Assembly: GCA_035582835.1 (NCBI GenBank)
Contig: JAYKAV010000944.1
Span: forward strand, 1,166,372-1,230,371
Direction: 5' to 3'
Source of the DNA: Phoebastria nigripes
Lineage: Eukaryota; Chordata; Aves; Procellariiformes; Diomedeidae
Length of the DNA stretch: 64,000 bases
Under the pieces are notes generated by a model. The model was not told the origin of the DNA, made no database searches, and saw only the letters and a list, made by a program, of their open reading frames with translations. The position numbers and the translations under genes are program-made. Below, one piece after another: positions 13,101 to 24,776 of the stretch. How positions within the stretch are numbered: the stretch's first letter is position 1; every line of letters begins with the position of its first letter.

Positions 13101-16100
13101 TAGGGACCAACTGTTCACCGTCTCTTCCAGAATAAGAACTAGGAAGAAAAGCCCATTGCAGGCAAATAACAACAGGTTCAAGGAATCCCCTGAGCTGAAA
13201 ATGACCAGAAAGTGGAAAATTAGTAGAGGTATGTATCATATGTGCTTGCCCTGTTCTTACTTTTCTTATAGGGACCTGTTAATGGCCAAAACCAGGGAGA
13301 AAATACTAGGTGCATCCTTGGTTTGAACCAGTCCAGCTGTTGGAATGCGCTCGGGGCAGACTGCTCCCAGGGAGGATGCACGCCACAAATCCAACAGTTT
13401 GGCCCACTGTGAGATGAGGTTGGAGTAGTCCCCGTGCTACTGTCTTTGCAATATATATTCTATTGGTGTTTGCCTCACAATGATGTCTTTTCTTCTCGGT
13501 TAGAGGTTTTGCTTTGAAAGGCAGTTCTGATGACTCTGATTTACGATGACAGCAACTTCAGTGGCATTTAAAGAAACTGGAAGGAAGAGATAAATAAGCT
13601 TGAAGATTGCTTAATAAAGCAATGGAAGAATTGTTCTTCCCTATAAGGTTCCTAAATACTAACCCAGGCATGGGAATTTGTCTCACCTTGTTTTAGACAT
13701 CTGAAAGTTGGACATCTTGTTCAAGCTGGTCCTTCAGAATTTCTCTGCAGGACTTGGAGAGGATGCCAGCACATCTAGAAGGCAATTCCTCTCCCTGTTT
13801 TAGGCATGCAGTTTGGGACAGGATGAACCATGCTCTGGAGATGCCCGTCCTCTTGCTGCTGACTGCAGAGAGAGTGCAGAGAACTGCACAAGAAATATAA
13901 CTCTTAGAGGGCTGAAGTTAGGCAAGAGCAACCCAGACTAGGCAGAGTGAGCAAAGCCATGTTCAGAGAGAGAGCTGTGCCCCGACAGCTCTGGATGCTT
14001 TGATTAGGTGACACTTTGAGTCTTGCTTCTTGGGTTGCCGGAGCCTGAGAGCCGTGAATGGTGTGCGTGGTCTTTGGGCGAGTGTCACAAAGCGCTCCTT
14101 GCAGTATCTCCCGCGGGAAACCCAGCCAGTACTGGAGAAAACTACCTCCTGCTNTGCTCAGGTGATGGTCAGTGCAATACTGAGGGAAACCTGGGGACGT
14201 CAAGCAAAGCTGGAGGATAGCAAGGACTCCTCAAAGAGAAGAGTGAGGAACTCAGTTATCTGCTAGTTAGGCTGATAAAAAGGGGCACGGGGGATTCTGC
14301 AGCACAAATGCTCAGGTTGAATCTCTGAGAGCATAACAAGCTCTGGCATTTTTAGGGCAGAAAGAAAAAAAAGAAAAAAGAAGAAGCTGAAACAGCAGCA
14401 AACAATGACTCTTGATCTAAATCTTACAGATCACTGTACTTGCAATGAATCCAATGGGGCAACTGTCCAGGTAAGGACTGCAAAACTAGGCCTGTTGGAG
14501 GAGACCTACCTTGACCCAAAAAGTTCTTAATTGTCCTTCTAGCTCCAGCAGAGATTGTGCAGTCTTGACTAGTCACTCCTCAGCTCCTCTAGTATTTCAC
14601 TTGGAAGAGAGGAAAGAATTCCCGTTCCTCTGAGACATAAAGAGAGACTTAATTCATAGACCTGAACACTAAGGGTAGTTCTGCTGATCCTGCGTAAGAC
14701 AGCTCAGAAAATCCCACCAAGAAACCTCTACATTAGAGAAAGCACCTTCTTCATGAGGAACGGCATTCATCGCGCTTTCAAGTAACCGCTGCTCGCTGCT
14801 TCTCAAGGTGCTGTGAAGATGCAGCATGTCTGTTGTGCTAGCTATTAATTAATTAACATTCAAGAGAGAAGCCGCCGGTTCCACTTGTGCGAGCAAGTTG
14901 CTCTCTGCATGGTGTGCTGCAGCTCACGGCTGCCAGGAGGATTCGGTGCAAGATGGCAGCTGGGCTGGGCCGGCAGGATGAGAGGCAGCAAACTCTTATT
15001 TTCAGGAGCCACGGTAGTGTTGTGACACACCAGGGACTAGCACACACACACCGTTCCTTGCCACACCTTTCTCACAGGGAATGCAATACCGTCACATTGC
15101 TCGCATGTGCTTTCAGTACATAAATGCACACCACTGTTTCCACCTCTTTGTCGACAGCTCTTTTATCAGGTCTTGATTAAACAAAACATTTAAATCCTTA
15201 TCCCTATTTAAGCACGTGCCTGAGACATGTGTGTGTGGCAGAATATTTAAACACTAGCTTTCAGTGCCACTCGCTTCAAGGAGCACAGACGGGTTTCAGA
15301 TTAATTTTGGGTGTAACGCTTTGCTGAATCAGGACCTTGCCTTTTCCACTGCAAAGGACAACCATCTAGGTACAGAGAAGTGCAGTGCAAGAAGACATGC
15401 CATTTGTTGCAGGAGACACAAGCTAACACTGTCTTTGCAGGAGCAAATGTGGGTGGAAGGACCTCACAGGTTCCTCCTGAGCCTTCAAGTCTATCTTGAA
15501 TTGGTTAATAGAGGTTATGGTAAAGTATGACTTGGTAGTTGGACCTCACCTGAGAGTCAAAGCCATATATACATTGAACTTTAGGAGAGATCTNAGTGCT
15601 TTCAGTCCTGGGACACATGTATTTTCCATCCCCATTTTTCATTCAGCCAGGCTGTGNGTTGGCTCTTCAGTGCATCCACTCTTTGGATTTTTCCTGACGG
15701 ATGGGGCTGTATTCGTCTCTGACTTTCCCATCCAAAGCACGTGAACCACAGCTTGGGTCTCAACANGTGAGTGTTGCCACAAACTTCTTCGGGGGCATCA
15801 CTGTTGGGAAATAGGGATGAGTCCTCTCCCACCCAGCCCATTACTGGTCTCTGCTGAGGACTGGCCTCTTACAGAGTGAAGAGTGCAGAGCTCTGCTGTG
15901 GCAAGGCTTTAAATAAGCAGAGACCTTGGTGTAGGTACTTTCAGCTTCTTCACAGAAACGGGTACAGATAGATCAGCTGAAACTAAGGAAACATCAGTGG
16001 GAGAGCCTTGAGGCCTGATGATCTCCAGATCTTCCCTTCACTTTCACTGAAATAAGATGGATCCATCTAATGCCTCTTTGATCAAGTTCAATTTGTTGTT

Positions 16101-18135
16101 CAACATTCAATATTATTGTGTAATCTGTGGCTTCCCAACCATTTTCCAGGACCTATCTTTTTTCCTTCAGCAAAGCTTGGATGTGTCAACAAAAAACTTG
16201 CACCGGTGAAGGATGCTGGACTGAGTAGGCTGTATGGGCTCTATGAACAGAAATGATCGATGGATATCACAGCTGACTGCCAGCACTGCAGCAAAGCTTG
16301 TTTTCTTTAAAGCTGTGTGTACTTTAACCCAGTGCTCGGCGAATTGCGAATCTGAGTGCATTTGACAGTGTGAAGGCAGTGTAACAGTCTGGCGGCTGGT
16401 ACCCCAGTGGGAAATCCTGTGCCTGGCTTGTGTTGGCTCGCTACGTCAGGGAGCTGCAATCATGACCGGAGGTGATACCTTCATTTTCAGGTGCAACTGC
16501 TCCTTCAGCTATTTGCCTTCCAAAATCACTCTTTATTGCTATGTGTGAAAACCTTCACCACTGTGCAAAATTACTGTGTATCAGATGGGAACAGTTTCCT
16601 GGTGCTGGTTTTCAATAGAATATTTCACAGCTCTCTGCTTGCTGGGAAACATTCATTTCTGCTCCAGTCTGTGCTGACCCGCAGAAGTTACAGGCTTTCA
16701 CAGCCTCCTGACGCAGAGCTTGGGTCCTGTAATCAAAGGTGCAGCCACTCGGACATTTAGGTTTGAAGAGCACTAATTCAGCGTCCCCTGTACCAGCCAC
16801 AGNGGGCATTTTTGTCTGACCAGTGTTCGCACTACTGGATGATGCCATTTTCTCCAAGATGCTGCTTGTCTGTACCATCTTCTCACCTCCAAACATCCCA
16901 GCTCTGCAGTGCCTTGTTCGCATTGCAACGTCAAAGAGTTGTCTTATTGCCACCTTGCTTTTTTTCTCTTGCATATAGTGGAAATTTTAGTTGGGGTAGG
17001 CCTGCACAGATTCTGATTTCTAAGATTTATCCGCATAAATGCATGTAGACCACAGTCTTTGACCCCCAGCATGATACCCACCAGGGTGTTACATTTCTTC
17101 TCTGGTTTGCAGTAGTGGTAGCACCGTGGCTGGTCTTTTCATTAACATGAATACCAATGGCTTGTCATGGGAGGGAGGTTCAGTGTTTTAGTGTTCACCG
17201 AGGACTGAAGGCTTCTTCATTGGTCCTCATTCTTGAACTGGGCAAAGTGCCACCTGCAGCCTCGGAGGACATTTCAAACTCCATTGCATAAGTGCCCTTT
17301 GGTCCTTTCTCGATGTTTCAGACTACGGTTTGCTGTTGAGGCTATCTCCTTAACCCCATATATTTCCAAACATGGCAGCAAAATGGCTCACTGTAGCACA
17401 TGAATCGCACACTTTCATGATCTCCCCAGCTGTTGCATAGGAATTGCCATACCCGGTTAGACCACCAGCTCATCAAATCCTGCTTCCTGCCGCCAGCAAT
17501 GGCCAAAACCTGAGGCTTCAGTGGCTACCTCCACAGCACACCAAACTAACTGCACAGTTCTGGGTGTGCGGGTGGAAAACCTCTTTCCTGGATGCCGCAG
17601 AAGATCCACTTATGCGCTGAAGCATGAGATTTGATTACCTTTATTACAGGATCTTTGCGTGCAGAGCTACAAATGTTCANGGTCATGCAATTATCCAGTC
17701 ACAGCAGTTGACTCAGTGACCTTCTTTGGCAGTGAAGTCCATAAATTGGCTATATACAGCTGTGGGATCTCTGATTTGCTGCACCTCCATTGAACTTTAC
17801 CTTCAATGAGTGACATCCAGGACTTACATTGTACATGGCAGGGTAAAATGGAAAGAGAGTTTTAGGCCTGTTTTTCCCTTTTTTCATTTGAATATCCTCA
17901 AACTCTTCTTTTGTCTTTACAAAACATTTCTGGTTTTTTGACCATTTTCTTTCCTCAAACAAGAATATACTTGTGCTGCTCTTCAGGCTTTTCCAGCACC
18001 CTGAAGCAAAGGTGAATATCACCTGTGAAATGTCCAACACATCCTTTGGCTTCTCTGGGCAAAGTTCTCAGGTATTTCTGGGAAAATGCAAGAAGGAACG
18101 TAATTTCAAGAGTTGACACCACCNGAGACCCAGAT
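4139..18135. other. Noncoding stretch, no gene seen
   Basis: Mostly unique AT-rich sequence. It includes TAATTAA-rich patches (around 6120-6150, 7470-7500 and 14840-14860), a TG-rich tract at 10650-10715 and a T-run near 12280. Several open frames of 60-160 codons occur, for example 9239-9664 plus and 12922-13326 plus, but none has a recognisable domain, signal peptide or believable splice partner. TA-rich conserved noncoding elements may exist here; that cannot be judged without alignment. Confidence 0.55.
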
Positions 18136-18460
18136 AGAATCATAGAATTATAGAATCATTTAGGTCGGAAAAGAGATCATCGAGTCCAACTGTAAACCCA
18201 GCACTGCCAAGTCCACCACTAAACCATGTCCCTAAACGCCACATCTACACCTCTTTTAAATACCTCCAGGGATGGGGACTCAACCACTTCCCCGGGCAGC
18301 CTGTTCCAATGCTTGATAACCCTTTCGGTGAAGAAATTTTTCCTAATATCCAACCTAAACCTCCCCTGGCGCAACTTGAGGCCATTTCCTCTCATCCTAT
18401 CGCTTGCGACGTGGGAAAAGAAACTGACACCCACCTCGCTACAACCTCCTTCCAGATGAT
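18136..18460 (-). mobile_element. CR1 LINE 3' end fragment
   Basis: Read on the minus strand this is the 3' end of an avian CR1 retrotransposon. The degraded ORF2 C-terminus is legible ([20 protein letters not shown], then [18 protein letters not shown]), followed by 3' UTR and the terminal TTCTAT-type octamers at 18136-18160. It is strongly 5'-truncated, as is usual for CR1, and carries no complete enzyme. Confidence 0.92.
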
Positions 18461-19220
18461 GAGTGCACCCAGTTAAACTTTCAGGGAAAATTTATAGACA
18501 AGAAGAAACTCAGTGATTCAAAGAATAATTTGGCCAGAGATCACATTTCACAATGAAAGTATACCAGGTATCACAAGCAACAGGAGGAACAGCTATTCAG
18601 GGAGAAGGAAAAAATGTTAGTTTTAAGCAAAACAATGCCATAAAAAACATTTAGCATCTCTTCAAGCACATGCTGCTGCAGCCTTGAGTGCAAGGAGCCA
18701 TAAAAGTGACTAAAGCAAGAGTCTCAAGAGTGGTTTGCTCAAGTGAAAGGAAGCTGGAATGAAATGCCAGCTAGCCCCGTCAGTCTCTCATTCAGCGCTG
18801 CTCAGAAATGCCTGATGCTTTCTGACTGGATAGCCAGGGCTGGAGTAATTACTCGGTTGCAATGTTTTCACTTTTACAGCAAAAAGGAGGCTGCTTTTCT
18901 TTGCGTGAGTTACAATTTTGCCTCATATTTTATGAGCTGACACTGCTGGTGAAGGTCTTTGCTATATGGTCTTTCTGGTTTGCTCTTGTCCTGGTCATAA
19001 TAGCCACATGGCCGCTGTCCCACTCTACCGTACTTGAAGCTAAACTCCCTGGGGTTACATCTATAACTGGGAATTAAAAAATTTGGGGCGCAGACAGTCA
19101 CCCATACTGCTAAATTGCCACTTTCAGCCCAGGTGAACAAGCACTGACCCAAACAACCCTGGGAAGCTCAGGAGGTAGCATAGACCAGGGACCATTCCCA
19201 ATAGACCATTGGAGGGACCA

Positions 19221-19323
19221 CCCTGTTTTGAAGACTGAGAGAGTTTAATAGTATGGATGTGGCCAGGTTATGCCAAAGAGTCTCAGGACTAGAGAACAGG
19301 CCTGGCCCTGTTTTTTTTGACTG
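19221..19323 (+). repeat. Unidentified dispersed repeat, copy A
   Basis: This shares an ordered series of words with four other places in the window: GAGTTTAATA, then GG.CAGG.TATGCC, then CTCAGGAC, then GGCC(C)TGG.C.TGTTT and TGACTGG. The order and spacing are kept across copies, so it is one repeat of about 105 bp rather than chance. I do not recognise the family; it does not look like CR1. Confidence 0.55.
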
Positions 19324-19392
19324 GTATAGATACAGCCCAACTGCCCACTCTGTCTTGGCTTTGGTGCATGCACGAGAGCGTTTTTAAATTAT

Positions 19393-19410
19393 AAATCTCT
19401 TAAGAGATTT
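19393..19410. repeat. Perfect 18-bp palindrome
   Basis: AAATCTCTTAAGAGATTT equals its own reverse complement. It lies in AT-rich unique sequence with no gene nearby and no assignable role. Confidence 0.6.
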
Positions 19411-22400
19411 CTAAATATCTGAAGAGAGTCTGGTGAGGTGCTCTTGCCCTATACACATGGCTATGACTGGGGTCATTGCTCACCTCAGCCTTTCTGGAGG
19501 GGTCTCTGTGGACTAGCACAGCCACAGCATCCACAGGCCTGGTTGCTACCTCTGTACTTGCTCTGCAAGAACGCTAAGGACACTTGGGGAGCCAAGTGAC
19601 CCAGATCCACCTAGCAATGAGCTGTACAAGAGTGCAGGGCATGGGACAGACACAGCACACAGCCTTGACACCATCATACTGCCCTTTGGGTTGCTGCCCT
19701 ACGTGAGCCTTGCTTGTTCCTGTCCCTCTTCCCAGCCAGGTCACCTCTGAACAGGCAGCTATACCTGTGGGCAAGAACAAATAAGATGACAAAGGACCAA
19801 ACAGAGGTTGGCCTGGTCCAGGGAAGCAGAGAGAAAAGCAGATAGCCCTGAGGTCTAGCCCTTTATCCCTGTTCACCACCCTTTGCTATGAGATATTGGC
19901 ATAGCTCAGGCAGTTGTCCCCCAAGGTGTCTTGCACAGTGGGGTCGTGAATATGAGAGCACCTTTCATGGGCCTCATCATCCTGAGCTCCCTCTGTAGTC
20001 AACAAATGCTTCCAAAGGGAGATCCATCTCCAAGATAGGGACTGGAAGCCTGAATCCCCTCTCCAAGGGTATAGCAGGATATGGGGGGCTGAGTGGTGAA
20101 CCCAGTGGCAGGTGGTCCAAGTCAAGCTTAAGGCAAATGCTGGAAGAGACTTTCCAGGGATGCTGGAAGGGCTGGTTGGCTTCATGTTGGGCTGGCAGAT
20201 GGCCCAAGGTGTGGACATCACAAGAGCATGGTGGAGACACCAGTAGTGCCTGCAATGCAGCTGTGAACAGGTCTGTCCAAGTGGGTCTGGGACTCCCACC
20301 ACAGAGAGGTCCTTAGGGAGGAATGAACATGTCTGTGCTTGGCCACATCTTCCACCAGACTGAGCCTTGGAGCTGGTGAGACTCGGCCCTTTCTTACCCA
20401 GGGCACATCTGCCTTTCTGAGCAGCTTTGGATGCTCTTCATACCTTTTTTGATTCTCTAGGCCATTACCCACTGCTAATCACTCTGAGCACCCAACTCTT
20501 CCTTTCCAGTGAAACACCAAACCAGACCAGTCCCCCAGGACCACCTCTAAATCCTCTTGGTCATACAGGCATTGGATGAATTGCCTTTATTCCCTGACAC
20601 CATTCGTCCCTCCATTTTTCCCCCTCTTCAAGCCACAGGGTCCAGCACCTACCCAACCCTTCCCTGTGCCAAGTCCTGAGATACTTANGAAGCCATCACA
20701 TCACCTTGGTTAATGCAACCTTCCCCTTTCTGGTCTCTGGTGATGTTCTGCACCTGGAACCCCTCCTGCCCGCATCCCTCGCTTCCCTTGCTGGCCATCC
20801 TGCTCCCCTTCCCTCCTCCACGTCTCCCTTATGCCACAGTGCTCCTTTCTATGGGCCCATCTGCTGTCTCCCGGCCCTTGCAGCACCATGAGTCCAAAAC
20901 TACTGCGTGCAGAGCACCCCCCTCACCCCCTTGGGACTCCCCACACAAGGCAGGCACCCCACATCCTAGTGAAACACAGAACATATTTCTGGGCAATAGC
21001 ATCACCTTGCCTCTTTTTCACCTTCCCATGCAGCCCACAAGTCCTTCCCTCCTACCAGACCATGCTCTCCCAAAGGGGATCACAGCCACCAACCCCCATG
21101 ATACTCTAAAATCTGGCAATGCTAAGCCATTCCCCATTCCTCCATTCCAGCCACCTCCCCCACATGCTTTCCTTCTCTAATCCTCAAGGAGCCACGGCTT
21201 AGGAGCCCTAGCTTAGCATCGCATGATGTGCACGTCCCATTGTCCCCCTCTAATAGCATAAGCCCTGCACGAATCCCCTTGATTTTAGGGCATGGAGTGT
21301 TGCTGGAATTCCTTGCCTTGTTTCTAGTGCTTTCAGTTCTGTATTGGGTCTTTTCTGTTATTTCTTTGTTGTATATTCAGAGCATGGTAAGATGTATTAT
21401 TGTTTAGATTTTAGAGGCAGTATTTTCTTTCAGTATAGATAACAAAGCAGGGATGCAGCAGAGGGGCAGTGGTCTATATCATGCATCCTCTGGAGGCAAA
21501 GTTTGGGTAACAGGTTAAAGTCATCAAGATAAAAAGTTCCCTTAGAAAAAAAATCCCAGCTCTTACTGTCTGGGCCAAATATTTCCAGCATCAGTCAGCT
21601 TGATCATCCTCCCATGCTACGTACAGTCAAACAAGCTGCTGATCCGGCTTTGGGGCACCCTCACTTTATTTGCATTTGATGCTTTTGGGGGGCTAGGCTA
21701 AAGGTTTCAGCTTGGTCAGAGATGGCAGGGGAGGTCAAGCAATGGAGATGTAGAGCTGCCAGACTTGTGGGGGTGGAAAATCATGGAAGCAATGGATATT
21801 TTGACTCTGATTTGATTTGGGTTTTGTCAGGCTGATTAAAAAGTGCTATACACTCATGTATTGACAGATCCTAAACATTGTGGTAATGGCTTTCTAGATG
21901 AAGACCTTATGGAATCGGGGGAAGAGGCTTGCATTGGGATATCCCAGAGAGATGGGGCAGGGTGGAAGAAGGGATGCAGGCTTGCAGGGTCTCTTTGGCC
22001 ATGTGAAGCAGGCCATCTCCCTTTGTCCATGATGGGGCAAATTCTTCACTCCATCATGCCCATGGAAAGGAGATGAGCAGACTGGATGTACAAAAGGGAA
22101 AGAAAACAGATGACACATCCATAAGAAATGCTTTGGTGTGGGGGCATAGCAGTGGTCCCAGCAGGGAACCATTTGTTCTCGGAGCGGTCACAAAGGGGCT
22201 TTGCCCAAGACATATTTAAGCAGCTTATGGCCATTAGACGAATGTTTAATCCGTAGGAAAGTGGGCCACCAAGCAGGCAGGTGCTCTGATGCATTTAAGA
22301 CCATGGAGCAGCTGGGCCTATGAGTGGTGGAGGGGACGCACGGGACAGGTTATCAGTGTGATAGGACCAAGGTGGCCGGTGTCAGAGCTTACACCTCAGA

Positions 22401-23843
22401 GGTTGAGAGAGTAGGTATAGCAATTGCAAATGCCAAAAATGGTTTCTGTGGAAGGGTAAAAGGAGCTCCTGAAATCACCTAACAGCAGCAGGGATAGGCA
22501 GAGAGAGCCCCAAAACTAATGTACCAAGCCTAGTTGCACCTCTTCCACCTGCATCCTCTGTGTTGCTTGCAGGACCTGAGCCAGCCAGGTGGAAGGTAGC
22601 TTGAATATTGCTCTCCAGATGTGCACCTCCATCCTTGCAGATGCAGCCACTGCTGAAGGGCGTGAAGGGCCAGACAGAAGATCTGCCAGATCATTTCCAG
22701 ATCTGATCCTAGCTTGCCCTAAATAAAGATCTGGATCTGTCTGTGGGAGGCAAGAGCAGAGCAGGAGTAACTTCAGTCGTCCACAACAGCACCTCATCCT
22801 CCAAGAAGAAGGCTTGAGCTGACATCTCTCGGGTCCGTGAGCAGCATTTCCTAAGCAGGTGCTGTTATTTTGCAGTCATCCAAAAGATGGCAGCCTCACC
22901 CAAATCTTCTTCCTCGCCAGCTGGCTGGACTCTGACCAGGAGATACGTGTCTCACCTTGACTATTGACACTGCAGCCGGCACGGCCCATGGGAGACAGAG
23001 CTCGTAAGCTGCAGAGAGCTGTTAAAAGCCATGTCTCAAGCTGTGCTTTTGGTATTTTGCTAGTGCTGATCTCTGCCTGGAAAAGTGATCACGCCTGACT
23101 CCTCCTGGAAGAGGGATTTGGATTTCCTCTTGGTTGTACGTGAGCCAAGCTGCCTTTATGCTGGCAGACCCAGCAGCTTGAGTTGTTCCTGCAGCGTTTT
23201 CTCACCATCCGTGGTGCTTGGAGCAGCTCCTTTGGGAGGGGGTGGTTGGATAGGGAACCCAAGGAGGAAGAGGCTGTAGGAGCCAGGAATACACTGGCTT
23301 GTGGTCTCAGCTGTCTGTGGTCTCTATTCCCAAATTGTACTTCCTTGCAGAAGGACACAATAAGATGGTGGGCGTGAGCTCTACCACCTGGTGCCTTCAT
23401 CACGTGGCAGAGCACACTGCGCTACCGGTCACCCACCCACAAAAGCCCAGTGCGTCCCCTCAACAAATCCCCATCTCCCTTCCCAGAGCTTTCCTCTGCC
23501 TCAGTTTTCATTGCAGGAGCTCCTCAGGATTGGAAACAAGGTCTCCTCCATGTCCCCATCGCATCCATCTCTGTTCTCCAGATTTTGTCTTTGGAAGTGG
23601 AAGATGGGAACACAAACATAAAATCCATTCTTTTCCAAGCATCCCTTTTATCAGGTCACCCTTCTCTCCACGTTATATTTGCAACCTACAGAAATCTACA
23701 GACAGACCCAAATACCAAACAACATCCTCAGCTCTATTTCNCCCATCTCTGTTTCTTTGAGTTCACCAGTCCAAGAGAAATAAGTNGTGCAGCGTATGCC
23801 TGGCTCTGCTCCTGTGCCTTGGACACACTGGAGACATCTCTTC

Positions 23844-23925
23844 CAGTCAATTAAACAGTGCCAGGGCCTGTTTTCTGGCCCTGAGGCCAACTGGCACTAC
23901 CTGGCCATGTCCAGACTATGACTGG
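23844..23925 (-). repeat. Unidentified dispersed repeat, copy C
   Basis: Read on the minus strand this copy has the same word order as copy A: ATGGCCAGGTAGTGCCAG, TTGGCCTCAGGGCC, CAGGCCCTGGCACTGTTTAA, then TTGACTGG. It holds a perfect 7-bp stem, CAGGGCC/GGCCCTG, around an 8-nt loop (23862-23883). Confidence 0.6.
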
Positions 23926-24483
23926 TGTGTGAGCACCACCACCACCCTCACCTCTCCGCCGTCCCCATCCCTCACCGGTGGGCAGCTTTGCTGTTGTCCT
24001 CACCCAGCCCTTGCAGCCTCCCTGCCAGACAGGAGATGTCTCTGCTGAGTAACCAGGGAGCGTTTCTCTCCTGCAGATGGGCAGCTGTGGGCTTAAACTT
24101 TTGGAGGTAAGTATAACTTTTGGAAATAAAATCATTGGTTTTCTACTGAGTTGGCTTCAGTGATGAAGTCTTCAGCTCTTGGTGACGTCTGCTGTCTTCT
24201 GCTCGCTGACTGCCCAGCATCTAGTGTAACAAGGGCACAGGGATGGGGATCATTTCAAAGAGCTCCCAGAGTGATAAAAGCAATAACTGCAGCAATGATA
24301 ATAATAAAAACCCTAGAAATAAACACTGACTGTGGTTGGCTGCAGCACTTGATCTGTGTGGTGGTCAGGACATGTGGGGAATCCTGCTGGGGTGCTTTGC
24401 AGCAACACTGGGTGAGCTGGAAATTGCCTTTATGAGCATTGCCAACCATACCCGGGGTTGCATCAAAAGAAGCAGTCAGTCTC

Positions 24484-24776
24484 TTCTCCCAAGCAACTAG
24501 CNATAGGACGAGAGGAAATGGCCTCAAGTTGCGCCAGGGGAGGTTTAGATTGGGCATTAGGAAAAATTTCTTTACTGAAAGAGTGGTNAANCATTGGAAC
24601 AGGCTGCCCAGGGAAGTGGTGGAGTCNCCATCCCTGNAAGTATTTNAAAGACGTGTAGATGAGGTGCTTAGGGACATGGTTTAGTGGGCATGGTGGTGTT
24701 GGGTTGATGGTTGGACTTGATGATCTTAGAGGTCTTTTCCAACCTTAATGATTCTATGATTCTATGATTCTATGAT
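24484..24776 (+). mobile_element. CR1 LINE 3' end fragment
   Basis: A plus-strand CR1 3' end of the same subfamily as the 18 kb copy ([20 protein letters not shown] is readable). It continues through the short 3' UTR to a run of ATTCTATG octamers at 24750-24776. It is 5'-truncated and non-coding, with several N bases inside. Confidence 0.92.

Larger units (their letters stand above)
18461..24483. other. Noncoding stretch, no gene seen
   Basis: Unique sequence with a C-rich part at 20500-21200. Open frames at 19886-20302 (minus) and 20713-21180 (plus) look composition-driven, with no domain. A short palindrome at 19393-19410 and two copies of an unidentified dispersed repeat (about 19221-19323 and 23844-23925) are listed separately. 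No defensin-like cysteine pattern was found on either strand. Confidence 0.55.

Noticed and set aside
20713..21180. 155-codon Pro-rich frame
   Set aside because: Composition-driven, with no signal peptide, domain or splice partner.
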